Source: Mycobacterium sp. 1165178.9 (GTDB lineage: Bacteria > Actinomycetota > Actinomycetes > Mycobacteriales > Mycobacteriaceae). Taken from it: 39,841 bases of DNA. This document shows positions 15,918 through 24,736 of this stretch, piece after piece. Below the pieces are notes generated by a model, which saw nothing but the letters and a program-made list of their open reading frames with translations, did no database searches and had not been told where the DNA came from. Position numbers and translations under genes: made by a program. The stretch's first letter is position 1, and the number at the start of each line of letters is the position of its first letter. Location of the stretch: contig NZ_LZMB01000459.1 in the NCBI RefSeq assembly GCF_001673555.1, positions 1 through 39,841 of the forward strand. The letters are read 5' to 3'.

Positions 15918-17045
15918 ATGACCGTTCAGCCCGCAGCGTTTCTGCGCACCACGCTCCCCCTCGACCTCTCCGGGCTCGCGGAACTCGACAGCGGTCGCTA
16001 TCACTCCATCTGGCTGCCCGATCACATGGTCAGCTTCTGGCCGGACTCGATCTGGACACCCGAATTCACCGACCTGGCCACCGCTTCGGCCTCGCCACAC
16101 CGCCACCTGGACGGGCTTGCGGTAGCGGCCGCGGCGGCCGTGCGCACCGAGCGGGTTCCGCTGGTCAGCGCCGTCGTCGATACCGTGCGCCGCCACCCCG
16201 CCATGCTCGCGCAGACGGCGTTGACCATCGATCACCTCGCCAAGGGGCGTTTCATCCTCGGACTGGGCAGCGGCGAGAGCGAAAACACGGTGCCCTACGG
16301 CTTCGACTTCTCGCGGTCGGTCAGCCGCTTCGAGGAAGCGCTCGCGGTGATCCAGTTGCTGTGGCGCAGCGACGGCCCGCTCGACTTCGACGGCCAGTTC
16401 TATTCGCTGCACCATGCCCGATTGGACACCGAACCCTACGAGGGCCGGCCGCCGCCGATTTGGATCGGCGCCAGCGGCCCGCGGATGCTCGACATCGCGG
16501 GCCGCTACGCCGACGGGTGGTGGCCGGCGGGCGCCTGGACTCCGGAGCACTACGCCCAGATGCTCGCCGCGGTGCGGTCGTCGGCCGAATCCGCCGGCCG
16601 CGATCCGATGGCGATCACCCCCTGTTTCATCCAGGTGTGCCTGATCGGTGCCGACGACGCCGCCCTCGCCGAGATCCTGCAGGCGCCCCTGGTCAAGGCC
16701 TTTGTTCTGCAGGTTTCCGCGAAGACTCTGCGCGGCTTTGGATTCGAACATCCGATGGGTGAGAACTGGCGTGGATTCCAGGACATCGACCCGGCCGTAT
16801 TGACCCGGGAGCGGATCGTGGAGTTCCTCGGCAACGTGCGCCCCGAGATGGTTCTGGCCGTCGTGCCCCACGGCACACCGAGAGAGGTCGCCAAGATCGT
16901 CAAGACGTACGTCGACGCGGGGCTGCGCGTGCCCAAGATCCTTGACTACGGCGCCATGGCCGGCTTGCAATACGCACAGGCCTCAGCAGCGAACGTCCGC
17001 GCCGCCGAGGACGAACTGATGCGACTCTGCGGAGACCTGCCGTGA
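15918..17045 (+). CDS. LLM-class (likely F420-dependent) oxidoreductase, first gene of sulfotransferase operon
   Basis: The 375-residue protein has the luciferase-like TIM barrel: RYHSIWLPDHMVSFWP (about 27-42), SAVVDTVRRHPAMLAQTALTIDHLAKGRF and LGLGSGESEN (about 115-124), and PPIWIGASGPRMLDIAGRYADGWWP. This combination resembles mycobacterial F420-dependent oxidoreductases of the phthiodiolone-ketoreductase/hydroxymycolic-acid-dehydrogenase group, which act on lipid carbonyls or alcohols. Substrate cannot be read from sequence. Its last codons overlap the start of the sulfotransferase gene by four bases (GTGA). It begins 144 bases after ino1, downstream of the inverted repeat, so an own promoter in that gap is likely. 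Confidence 0.88.
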   Translation: MTVQPAAFLRTTLPLDLSGLAELDSGRYHSIWLPDHMVSFWPDSIWTPEFTDLATASASPHRHLDGLAVAAAAAVRTERVPLVSAVVDTVRRHPAMLAQTALTIDHLAKGRFILGLGSGESENTVPYGFDFSRSVSRFEEALAVIQLLWRSDGPLDFDGQFYSLHHARLDTEPYEGRPPPIWIGASGPRMLDIAGRYADGWWPAGAWTPEHYAQMLAAVRSSAESAGRDPMAITPCFIQVCLIGADDAALAEILQAPLVKAFVLQVSAKTLRGFGFEHPMGENWRGFQDIDPAVLTRERIVEFLGNVRPEMVLAVVPHGTPREVAKIVKTYVDAGLRVPKILDYGAMAGLQYAQASAANVRAAEDELMRLCGDLP

Positions 17046-18211
17046 CAACACGTTTGGACGCCGCGGAGATACTCGCCGCCGCCGAGGCGGAAACCGGGCT
17101 GCACGATTACGGCGATCCCACTCTGCCCGAACGCTTCGCCGTCGCCGTCGACCACCTGAACGGTCTGGGCATGGATGCCGACGGCCGCTTCGAAGCCGCG
17201 CAGGTGTGCCGTTGGCTGCTGACGTCGCGCCTCGAACTCATCGAAGACCGCAACCGCTATCCGATCGGCGCCGAAGTGATCGCGTCGCCGATGTTCGTCA
17301 CGGGCGAGCCCCGTTCGGGGACAACGCTTATGCACGCCCTGATGTCGGTCGATCCGCACGCCCGGGCGCTGCGGTTCTGGGAGGTGATGTATCCCTCCCC
17401 ACCGCCGGGGCTGGCCGCACCCGACGACGACCGGCGGGCGCGCGCCGACGCCGACTGGCTTGAGATCAACGCCAAGATGCCGAAGTGGCTGCACAGCCAC
17501 CCCTACAACGACATGCTCGGCGACGGCCTTCCCGAAGACGAGCGCACCTGGGCGTTCGACTTCCGGGTGATGACCCCTACGGCCTGGTGGCGGGTGCCGA
17601 TGCAGTCACTGGTCGGCGGCCTGGCAACCGACCCGGCCGCGCAATATCGGCTGCACAAGGCCATGCTTCAGCAATTGCAATACCGGCGACCGCGAAAATA
17701 CTGGGTGCTGAAGGGTTTTCACGGGTTCCGGCTCAAGGAGATGTTCGACGCCTACCCCGACGCCACGCTGGTGTGGCTGCACCGCGATCCGGTTCAGGTC
17801 GCCGCCTCACGCACGATGATGATGGCCGACATCGCCGACGGTATGGTCGGTTCCGTCGACCTGCACGCCCTGGCGAAGATGCATCTGGAGTTGACGCGGG
17901 AGGGCGTCGCCAACACCATGAGCAATCCCATGGTGGACGATCCGCGCATCCTGCACATCCGCTACACGGATTTCGTCGCCGATCAGGTGGGCACGGTGCA
18001 GCGCTACTATGCGTTCGCCGGCCGCGATGTCACGCCGGAGGCCGAATCCGCCATGCGCGACTACCTGGCGAACAACCGCGGCGACCGGTACGGCAAGTTC
18101 CGCTACTCCACCCAGCTGCTGGTCGATATCGGCGAAGACCTCAATGCGCTGAACGCCGAATTCCAGCCGTTTCGTGCACGATTCGGCGTCGAAATCGAAA
18201 CCCGTGACTGA
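17042..18211 (+). CDS. Stf-type sulfotransferase family protein
   Basis: The 389-residue protein has the PAPS-dependent sulfotransferase fold: the 5'-phosphosulfate loop GEPRSGTTLMHALMS (88-102), a 3'-phosphate-type region around VWLHRDPVQVAASR (about 243-256) and KGFHGFRLKEMF before it. Mycobacterial Stf proteins of this length transfer sulfate to trehalose, glycolipids or hydroxylated lipids; others in the family have unknown acceptors. No signal peptide or membrane segment is seen, so it acts in the cytoplasm. It overlaps both neighbours (4 bases upstream, 8 bases downstream), so all are translated together. Confidence 0.87.
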   Translation: MTTRLDAAEILAAAEAETGLHDYGDPTLPERFAVAVDHLNGLGMDADGRFEAAQVCRWLLTSRLELIEDRNRYPIGAEVIASPMFVTGEPRSGTTLMHALMSVDPHARALRFWEVMYPSPPPGLAAPDDDRRARADADWLEINAKMPKWLHSHPYNDMLGDGLPEDERTWAFDFRVMTPTAWWRVPMQSLVGGLATDPAAQYRLHKAMLQQLQYRRPRKYWVLKGFHGFRLKEMFDAYPDATLVWLHRDPVQVAASRTMMMADIADGMVGSVDLHALAKMHLELTREGVANTMSNPMVDDPRILHIRYTDFVADQVGTVQRYYAFAGRDVTPEAESAMRDYLANNRGDRYGKFRYSTQLLVDIGEDLNALNAEFQPFRARFGVEIETRD

Positions 18212-19016
18212 CGTGGCGACACCCCACAAACGTCTGTCGGTCCACGACGTCACCTTCTTCGGCGCTTCGTTGGCGGAGCTGGAAAAGCATTGGGCCGCCC
18301 TCGGTGTGTCGCGATTGAGCGTCTTGGACAGTGAGCTGCTCGACCCCCAATTCCCAAAGCTATTGCAGCGCAACACCTACACCGTCGAGGCGGTGTGCCA
18401 CATCTTTGGCGGTGGCCGGCTGGACACCGGCGCTCGCACGGCACGGGACGCACTGCTGCCGGTGATCGACGCCGCGGCCGCGGTGGGTGCGCGCGTGGTC
18501 TATATGCTGACGGGCGGTCGGGGCGCGCTGGCCTGGCCGCAGGCCGCCGACCGCTTCAGCGCCATCATCGCTCCTTGTGTCGAGCACGCGAAGCAGGCGG
18601 GCGTGGCGCTGGCGATCGAGAACGCCTCGAGCCTCTACGCCGACATCCATCTCGCCCACACCCTGCGCGATACCGTCACGCTGGCCGAGATGAGCGGGCT
18701 CGGCATCTGCATCGAGCTGTTCCACTGCTGGGCGGAGGGCGATTTCGAAACGATGGTGCAGCGGGCATTGCCGCGCACCGAGCTCATCCAGCTCAGCGAC
18801 TACGTGCTGGGTGACCGGGCGCTCCCGGCTCGCGCGGTGCCCGGCGACGGTGTGATTCCGCTCGAAACGTTCCTCGCCCAAACTCTTGCCGGCGGTTACC
18901 CGCACGGATTCGACCTGGAACTGATCGGGCCACGCATCGACGCGGAGGGCCACTTGAAGGCCGCGCGGCGCGCCTGCAACGTCGTCGGCGCGATGCTGAA
19001 CAGATTGGGTGCCTGA
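18204..19016 (+). CDS. xylose-isomerase-like TIM-barrel protein (sugar epimerase/isomerase family)
   Basis: The 270-residue product has the AP-endonuclease-2/xylose-isomerase-like barrel: TFFGASLAELEKHWAALG at the start, VVYMLTGGRG (about 100), ALAIENAS with the metal-ligand Glu (about 136-143), CIELFHCW (about 174-181), LIQLSDYVLGDR (about 198-209), and a closing FDLELIG with a second Glu. Such enzymes isomerise or epimerise sugars or related hydroxy-ketones with a divalent metal; some cleave rings. The GTG at 18204 overlaps the sulfotransferase stop (GTGACTGA); GTG 18213 is an alternative. The substrate is unknown, and the operon context hints at processing of the same compound as its neighbours. 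Confidence 0.82.
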   Translation: MTDVATPHKRLSVHDVTFFGASLAELEKHWAALGVSRLSVLDSELLDPQFPKLLQRNTYTVEAVCHIFGGGRLDTGARTARDALLPVIDAAAAVGARVVYMLTGGRGALAWPQAADRFSAIIAPCVEHAKQAGVALAIENASSLYADIHLAHTLRDTVTLAEMSGLGICIELFHCWAEGDFETMVQRALPRTELIQLSDYVLGDRALPARAVPGDGVIPLETFLAQTLAGGYPHGFDLELIGPRIDAEGHLKAARRACNVVGAMLNRLGA

Positions 19017-19018
19017 CA

Positions 19019-20227
19019 ATGGGTTTCGGTGATGGTCCCGACGACGCGGCGCTGCGATCGGCATGGACCGAATTCTGCGCCCGGCTACAGCGCGCGGGCG
19101 AACGAGTCTTCAAGGACGCCAACCCGCCCGCCGGAGCGCAGCGCGTTGACGCGTACCGGTTTCTCACCCAGAACCTCGGGCAAGCCTTCGATTTGGCGCT
19201 CGAGACCCGCGACACCGGCTACCCGGCGCTGCACACCTTCTGCGGGCCGACGCGCAAGCTCGGCGGGGACTGCGCCGACTTCACCTATCAGCAAGCATGG
19301 ATCGACGGACACTCGGCCTATCGGCTCGTCGGCACCCGCGGCACCGCGCGCTTCTTCAACGTCACCGTGCAGGGACGACGCGTCCCGGGACCGGGCGTCC
19401 TGCACGAACCTTTCGGTGACACACCGCAGGCCAACCTGCTGGGCCACCAGCTCGATCTCGATGCCGATGGACAATTCGAGCTCTACATCGGTGGGCCCGA
19501 GCGGCGGTCGAACTGGCTGCCGACCACGCCGGAGTCGCGAAAGCTGTTCATCCGTCAGGGATTTGACCGCTGGGACGAATCGCCGGCGCAGATGCGGATC
19601 GAACGCATCGACATGGCCTCCCCCAAGCCGTTACCCACCCCCGGCGACATGGTCGACGCGATGAGCTGGGCCGGTGATTTCGTCACCGGGCTGATGTCCG
19701 ATTGGCCCGAATACCCCTTCCACTACGGCGGCGTGGACGCCGAGCATCCGAACGCATTTCCGCGCGTCGGCGCCACCGACGCCGACAACAAGCGCGGCCG
19801 GGCCGCCGCCAACATGTATTGGGAGCTGGCCGCCGACGAGGCACTGATCGTCGAGTTCGACGCCCATGACGGGCTGTGGATGTTCACCAACATGGGTGTC
19901 TTCTTCAACAGCATGGACTACCTGTACCGTCCAGTGAGCTACACACCGAGCCGCACCCGAATCGACCACGACGGCCGCATCCGACTCGTTATGGCTCACC
20001 GTGATCCCGGGGTGCACAACTGGCTGGACACCCAGGGCTTCGAACGCGGCAATCTGACCTACCGGCACATGCTCGAGGGTGAACCCGCGGTGCTGGACAC
20101 TCGGGTGGTCAATCACGACGAATTGCTCGGCACTCTGCCCGAAGAAACAGCCATGGTCAGTGAATCCCAGCGCGCCACCGCGATGTGGGAACGCTTCCAC
20201 GGCATTCGCCGCCGCTATGTCCTCTAG
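19019..20227 (+). CDS. DUF1214-domain protein, last gene of sulfotransferase operon
   Basis: The 402-residue protein begins 2 bases after the previous stop. Its C-terminal third carries the DUF1214 pattern: WELAADEALIVEFD (about 265), FNSMDYLYRPVSYT (about 298-312), DGRIRLVMAHRDPGVHNWLDTQG (about 320-342) and GNLTYRHML. Family members are thought to bind rather than clearly catalyse, and functions are mostly unknown. The N-terminal part contains GPTRKLGGDCADFTYQQAW. No signal peptide is visible. Position as the fourth gene of a coupled unit suggests a role in the same pathway. GC content and codon use look like neighbours, so transfer is not obvious. Confidence 0.78.
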   Translation: MGFGDGPDDAALRSAWTEFCARLQRAGERVFKDANPPAGAQRVDAYRFLTQNLGQAFDLALETRDTGYPALHTFCGPTRKLGGDCADFTYQQAWIDGHSAYRLVGTRGTARFFNVTVQGRRVPGPGVLHEPFGDTPQANLLGHQLDLDADGQFELYIGGPERRSNWLPTTPESRKLFIRQGFDRWDESPAQMRIERIDMASPKPLPTPGDMVDAMSWAGDFVTGLMSDWPEYPFHYGGVDAEHPNAFPRVGATDADNKRGRAAANMYWELAADEALIVEFDAHDGLWMFTNMGVFFNSMDYLYRPVSYTPSRTRIDHDGRIRLVMAHRDPGVHNWLDTQGFERGNLTYRHMLEGEPAVLDTRVVNHDELLGTLPEETAMVSESQRATAMWERFHGIRRRYVL

Positions 20228-20275
20228 CCCGACGGTGGCGACCCGCCCTAGACGCCGGCGCTAGTGTCAAAGATC

Positions 20276-21190
20276 GTGACCGAGATCTCCGAAGACGAAC
20301 TGGCCGGGCTGTCCGAATTCTCGCTGCTGTCCGAAAACGCCGAGCAGGCCGGAGTCTCCGGTCCCCTGCCCGAAGCGGAGCGCGTCGAGTCCGGCACGGG
20401 CGAAAGCAAAATCAGCGCCTTGCGCTGGGGCAGCGCACCCCCGCGGATCGTATTCATGCATGGCGGCGGCCAGAATGCGCACACCTGGGACACCATCATC
20501 GTCGGCATCGGTGAACCCGCGCTGGCGGTCGACCTGCCCGGCCACGGTCACTCCGCCTGGCGCGAGGACGGCGACTACTCGCCGCAGCGCAACGCCGACA
20601 CCTTGCTGCCGATCCTGCGCGAACACGCCGCGTCGGCCGACCTCGTCGTTGGCATGTCGCTGGGCGGATTGACCGCGATCAGGCTGGGGGCGGTGGCACC
20701 CGAACTGGTCAACGAGCTGGTGCTGATCGACGTCACCCCGTCGGCGCTGCAACGCCATTCGGAGATGACCAAGGAGCAGCAGGGCACCGTGGCGCTGATG
20801 CACGGGGAGCGCGAGTTCCCCAATTTTCAGGCGATGCTCGACTTGACGGTCGCGGCTGCGCCGCATCGCGAGGTGAAGGCACTGCGCCGCGGGGTGTTCC
20901 ACAACTCGCGCAAGTTGGAAAACGGCAACTGGACGTGGCGCTACGACGCCATCCGCACGTTCCCCGACTTCGCCGGTCTGTGGGACGACGTCGACGCTTT
21001 GTCCGCACCTGTGACCCTGGTGCGCGGCGGCTCATCTGGTTTCGTCAGCGACGAGGACGCGGCCGAGCTCAGCCGCCGCGCAAAGCATTTCCGCTCCGCG
21101 CACGTCGTCGACAATTCGGGCCATTCGGTCCAAAGCGACCAGCCCCGCGCGTTGATCGACATTCTGCGTGGGGTGCTCGAGGCACGCTGA
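20276..21190 (+). CDS. alpha/beta-hydrolase esterase (Rv0045c counterpart)
   Basis: The 304-residue hydrolase closely resembles M. tuberculosis Rv0045c, a serine esterase active on short ester substrates in vitro. HGGGQNAHTWD forms the oxyanion region (about 60-70), GMSLGG (about 125-130) the nucleophile elbow with Ser, the DDVDALSAPVTLVRGG stretch carries the acid region, and NSGHSVQSDQP (about 284-294) the catalytic His. GTG at 20276 is chosen by homology (EISEDELAGLSEF); GTG 20264 adds four codons. TAGTGT lies 8-13 bases upstream of 20276, so a leaderless transcript is possible. It is 48 bases after the DUF1214 gene. Confidence 0.92.
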   Translation: MTEISEDELAGLSEFSLLSENAEQAGVSGPLPEAERVESGTGESKISALRWGSAPPRIVFMHGGGQNAHTWDTIIVGIGEPALAVDLPGHGHSAWREDGDYSPQRNADTLLPILREHAASADLVVGMSLGGLTAIRLGAVAPELVNELVLIDVTPSALQRHSEMTKEQQGTVALMHGEREFPNFQAMLDLTVAAAPHREVKALRRGVFHNSRKLENGNWTWRYDAIRTFPDFAGLWDDVDALSAPVTLVRGGSSGFVSDEDAAELSRRAKHFRSAHVVDNSGHSVQSDQPRALIDILRGVLEAR

Positions 21191-21205
21191 ACCTACGGTA
21201 AGGGG

Positions 21206-22018
21206 ATGACGTCTCGGTTTCCCATCCGCATCGGTGTCCAGCTGCAGCCGCAACACGCACCGCAGTACAGCCAGATCCGCGACGCCGTGCGCCGCTGCGA
21301 GGACATCGGCGTAGACATCGCCTTCAACTGGGATCACTTCTTCCCGCTGTACGGCGATCCCGACGGCGCGCATTTCGAATGCTGGACGATGCTCGGGGCG
21401 TGGGCCGAGCAGACATCGCGCATCCAGATCGGCGCGCTGGTGACGTGCAACTCCTACCGCAATCCGGAGCTGCTGGCCGATATGGCCCGCACCGTCGACC
21501 ACATTTCCGACGGCCGGCTCATCCTGGGCATCGGTTCGGGTTGGAAACAAAAGGACTACGACGAGTACGGCTATGAATTCGGTACCGTCGGCAGCCGCCT
21601 GCACGACCTGGCGTCCGCACTGCCTCGAATTGAGGCTCGACTGGCCAAACTGAACCCGGCTCCCACCCGCGACCTCCCGATCCTGATCGGCGGCAAGGGG
21701 CCACGAAAGACGCTGCGGATGGTCGCCGAACACGGTGACATCTGGCACGGCTTCACCACGATTGAAACCTATCCGGCCGCGGCGGCCGTGCTGGAAGAAC
21801 ATTGCGCCGCCGTAGGGCGCGACCCGTCCACCATCGAGAGGTCGGCCGGCGTCGAGAACAACAGCGGCGTTCGCCGAGGCGAGGGCATCGGCGGGTTGAT
21901 CAGCAGTGCCGAAGGCCTCACCGCGCTGGGCGTGACGCTGCTGACCGTCGGCGTGAATGGTCCGGATTACGACCTGACCGCCGCCGAAGCGCTATGCAGA
22001 TGGCGCGATGGCCGTTAA
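21206..22018 (+). CDS. LLM-class F420-dependent oxidoreductase (Rv0044c counterpart)
   Basis: The 270-residue luciferase-like protein contains IGVQLQPQHAPQYS at the start, DIAFNWDHFFPLYG (about 34-47), ALVTCNSYRNPELLADMARTVDHISDGRLILGIGSGWKQKDY (about 74-115, given here as the family landmark region) and ILIGGKGPRKTLRM (about 156-169). The GSGW motif and TIM-barrel layout fit mycobacterial F420-dependent enzymes; substrate is unknown. It begins 15 bases after the esterase gene and is probably in the same operon. A start at GTG/ATG close to 21206 is supported by AGGGG at 21200-21204. Confidence 0.9.
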   Translation: MTSRFPIRIGVQLQPQHAPQYSQIRDAVRRCEDIGVDIAFNWDHFFPLYGDPDGAHFECWTMLGAWAEQTSRIQIGALVTCNSYRNPELLADMARTVDHISDGRLILGIGSGWKQKDYDEYGYEFGTVGSRLHDLASALPRIEARLAKLNPAPTRDLPILIGGKGPRKTLRMVAEHGDIWHGFTTIETYPAAAAVLEEHCAAVGRDPSTIERSAGVENNSGVRRGEGIGGLISSAEGLTALGVTLLTVGVNGPDYDLTAAEALCRWRDGR

Positions 22019-22074
22019 ACCATCGGCCCGGCATTGAGTTGATCGGCCAAAGACCTAAACGCACGCGCCAATTC

Positions 22075-22089
22075 GTGAGAAACTCTCAC
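22075..22089. promoter_or_regulatory. dyad GTGAGA-AAC-TCTCAC upstream of GntR gene
   Basis: A perfect 6-base inverted repeat with a 3-base centre lies 43 bases before the ATG of the GntR-family gene, within the 114-base gap that separates it from the oxidoreductase. FCD-type GntR proteins usually bind short dyads of this size at their own promoters; autoregulation is inferred. Confidence 0.5.
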
Positions 22090-22132
22090 CGCTAGATGGC
22101 CGAACCCGGTGGGAAAGAGGCTCAACAAAAAG

Positions 22133-22873
22133 ATGCCGAAGAAATACGGGGTTAAAGAAAAGGACCTGGTTGTTTCGCACATCCTCCACCTTTTGTTGAC
22201 CGGGAAGCTGCGCACTGGCGACCGCGTTGATCGCAATGAAATTGCGCTGGGCTTGGGGGTGAGCCGAGTCCCCATTCAAGAGGCGCTGGTCCAACTCGAA
22301 CACGACGGCATCGTGTCCACGCGCTATCACCGCGGCGCGTTCGTCGAGCGGTTCGATGAAGCAACCGTCCTCGAGCACCACGAGCTGGACGGCCTGCTCA
22401 ATGGGATTGCGTCCGCCCGCGCGGCGACCAGTCCAACGCCGCGGATTCTGGGACAGCTCGATAGGCTCATGCGCTCGCTGCGCAGCGCGAAGGATTCGCG
22501 CGCCTTCATCGACACCGCCGCCGAATACCGGCGCACGGTCAACGACGAGTACGCCGGTCCGCGGCTGCATGCCACGATCCGCGCCTCGCAAAACCTCATC
22601 CCCCGCATGTTCTGGACGACGTTTCAGAGCGGGCGCGACGAGATGCTGCCGTCCTACGAAGACGAGACGGCGGCGATACAGCGGCGCGACCCCGAAGCCG
22701 CGCGAGCGGCGTGCGTCGACCGCTCGTGTCTGATGGCCCAAACCATGCTGGCCGAACTGTTCCGGCGGCGGGTATTCACCCCGACCGACGAGTTCAGTCG
22801 GGTCGTTGCGGGCCCGCTGGAGGTCGTCTCCGATGCGGACAGCATCCACGGCGGAGCACCGCTGTCACTTTGA
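22133..22873 (+). CDS. GntR-family transcriptional regulator (Rv0043c counterpart)
   Basis: The 246-residue regulator has a GntR winged helix (about 5-70: [49 protein letters not shown]) and an all-helical FCD-like C-terminal sensor (about 80-220; [16 protein letters not shown], then [11 protein letters not shown]-type, and [11 protein letters not shown]), which in family members binds a small acid with a metal. The ATG at 22133 matches the H37Rv N-terminus [11 protein letters not shown]; an earlier GTG at 22109 would add eight residues. A dyad at 22075-22089 is a candidate operator. It is 48 bases before the ABC transporter genes, which it may control. Confidence 0.9.
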   Translation: MPKKYGVKEKDLVVSHILHLLLTGKLRTGDRVDRNEIALGLGVSRVPIQEALVQLEHDGIVSTRYHRGAFVERFDEATVLEHHELDGLLNGIASARAATSPTPRILGQLDRLMRSLRSAKDSRAFIDTAAEYRRTVNDEYAGPRLHATIRASQNLIPRMFWTTFQSGRDEMLPSYEDETAAIQRRDPEAARAACVDRSCLMAQTMLAELFRRRVFTPTDEFSRVVAGPLEVVSDADSIHGGAPLSL

Positions 22874-22921
22874 CCGACTCTGGGCGGACCGCGTCGCCGA
22901 TCAGTCGTTACGGTGACACTG

Positions 22922-24736
22922 ATGAGTTCGCGTGTGGGCCGGCACACCAAGCGCCGCGGAAGGGCATTCGGCCTTGCCGCGACAGTCCTTATCGGGTGCG
23001 GCGTCGCGCTGGCCGGACCGGTTGCGCCGGCGGCCGCCGACTGGAATCAATGCGCGCCGGCCGGCGTGGACAGCGCCCGGACCCTGCCTAAGGACCTGAC
23101 CGAGAACCCGACCACCCGCGAGGACGACCGCGACACAACCGCATCGGTCGAGCCGATCGGCGCGGTCGACGTCGGCGCCTTGGGCCTCGGCACGCCGGGC
23201 GTCCTGACGGTCGGCACGCTGTCGGACGCCCCGCCCAACATCTGCATCAATGCCACCGGCGAATTCAGCGGCTTCGACAACCAATTGCTGCGCGCCATCG
23301 CCGACAAGCTGGGTCTGCAGGTCCGCTTCGTCAGCACCGACTTTTCCGCGCTGCTCGCCCAGGTGGCGTCCCGGCGCTTCGACGTCGGCTCGGCGGCGGT
23401 CAAGGCCACCGATGCCCGTCGGCGCACCGTTTCCTTCACCAACGGCTACGACTTCGGGTTCTATTCGCTGGTGGTTCCGCCCGGTTCGGCCATCCACAAG
23501 TTCAGCGACCTCGCACCGGGCCGGCGCATCGGCGTCGTGCAGGGCACCGTCGAGGAGTCGTACGTCGTCGACGTACTGCATATGCAACCCGTGAAGTATC
23601 CGGGCTTCGCCACCTTGTACGCCAGCCTCAAATCACGCCAGATCGATGCGTGGGTGGCACCGGGAACCCTCGCGGCGACCGTCATCCGCCCCGGTGATCC
23701 GGCGGTGGTCGCCGCGAATACCTACAGCCCAGGCAATTTCGTGGCTTACGCGGTCGCCCACGGCAACAAGAATCTGATCGACGCGCTCAATTCCGGGCTG
23801 GACGCCGTCATCGCCGACGGCACCTGGGCTCACCTTTACACCCAATGGGTGCCACGGACGATGCCGCCCGGCTGGAGACCCGGATCCAAAGCCGCGCCCG
23901 TCCCCCAACTGCCGGACTTCACCGCGATCGCGAAACAACACCGCTCGGCCGCGGGGCCACCCGCCCCGAAATCACCACTGGCCCAGGTGGGTGAGTCGTT
24001 CTTCGACTGGGATATGTACCGGCAGGCCATTCCCATCCTGTTCACCACCGGATTGCCAAATACCTTGATATTGACCGGCAGCGCCCTGGCGATCGGCCTG
24101 GCGTTGGGGATGGTGTTGGCGACGGCGGGGATCTCACACCGACGCTGGCTGCGCTGGCCGGCGCGCGTGTACACCGACGTCTTCCGCGGCCTGCCGGAAG
24201 TGGTGATCATCTTGCTGATCGGGATGGGCATCGGCCCATTGGTCGGCGGCCTGACCAATAAGAATCCCTATCCGCTCGGCATCGCCGCGCTGGGATTGAT
24301 GGCCGCCGCGTACATCGGTGAGATTTTGCGCTCCGGAATCCAAAGCGTCGATGCGGGGCAACTCGAAGCGTCCCGGGCGCTGGGGTTCGGCTATGTCACC
24401 GCGATGCGGCTGGTGGTGGTACCGCAGGGAATCCGCCGCGTGCTGCCCGCCCTGGTCAATCAGGCCATCGGACTGCTGAAGGCCTCCGCGCTGGTGTACT
24501 TCCTCGGCCTGATCGCCGATCAGCGCGAGCTGTTCCAGGTCGGACGGGACCTCAACGCGCAGACCGGGAGCCTTTCGCCGTTGGTGGCCGCCGGTCTCTT
24601 CTACCTGCTATTGACCATCCCGCTAACACATTTGGTGAACTACATCGACACCCGCCTTCGCCGCGGCCGCCGCGCCGCCACGCCAGAGGACGACGCCGAC
24701 ATGCTGGCAACGACTTTCGGCCAGGAAATCACGTGA
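22922..24736 (+). CDS. fused solute-binding protein and permease of polar amino-acid ABC transporter
   Basis: One 604-residue chain combines two parts. Residues about 10-42 form a signal-like membrane segment (LAATVLIGCGVALAGPVAPAAA) followed by a type-II-like solute-binding domain to about 330 (VLTVGTLSDAPPNICIN, GFDNQLLRAIADKLGL, VSFTNGYDFGFYSLVV). Residues about 370-590 are a permease with several membrane segments and the ATPase-contact EAA loop (EASRALGFGYVTAMRLVVVPQGIRRVLPAL). This is the His/Glu/Gln-type transporter family. GTG 22913 is a possible alternative start. The stop overlaps the ATPase gene (GTGA). Fused receptor-permease proteins are known in the family, but the amino acid carried is not evident. 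Confidence 0.9.
   Translation: MSSRVGRHTKRRGRAFGLAATVLIGCGVALAGPVAPAAADWNQCAPAGVDSARTLPKDLTENPTTREDDRDTTASVEPIGAVDVGALGLGTPGVLTVGTLSDAPPNICINATGEFSGFDNQLLRAIADKLGLQVRFVSTDFSALLAQVASRRFDVGSAAVKATDARRRTVSFTNGYDFGFYSLVVPPGSAIHKFSDLAPGRRIGVVQGTVEESYVVDVLHMQPVKYPGFATLYASLKSRQIDAWVAPGTLAATVIRPGDPAVVAANTYSPGNFVAYAVAHGNKNLIDALNSGLDAVIADGTWAHLYTQWVPRTMPPGWRPGSKAAPVPQLPDFTAIAKQHRSAAGPPAPKSPLAQVGESFFDWDMYRQAIPILFTTGLPNTLILTGSALAIGLALGMVLATAGISHRRWLRWPARVYTDVFRGLPEVVIILLIGMGIGPLVGGLTNKNPYPLGIAALGLMAAAYIGEILRSGIQSVDAGQLEASRALGFGYVTAMRLVVVPQGIRRVLPALVNQAIGLLKASALVYFLGLIADQRELFQVGRDLNAQTGSLSPLVAAGLFYLLLTIPLTHLVNYIDTRLRRGRRAATPEDDADMLATTFGQEIT

Noticed and set aside
15570-16970. 466-residue open frame opposite ino1 and the oxidoreductase
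   Set aside because: Crosses two well-supported genes and an intergenic hairpin; typical antisense shadow.
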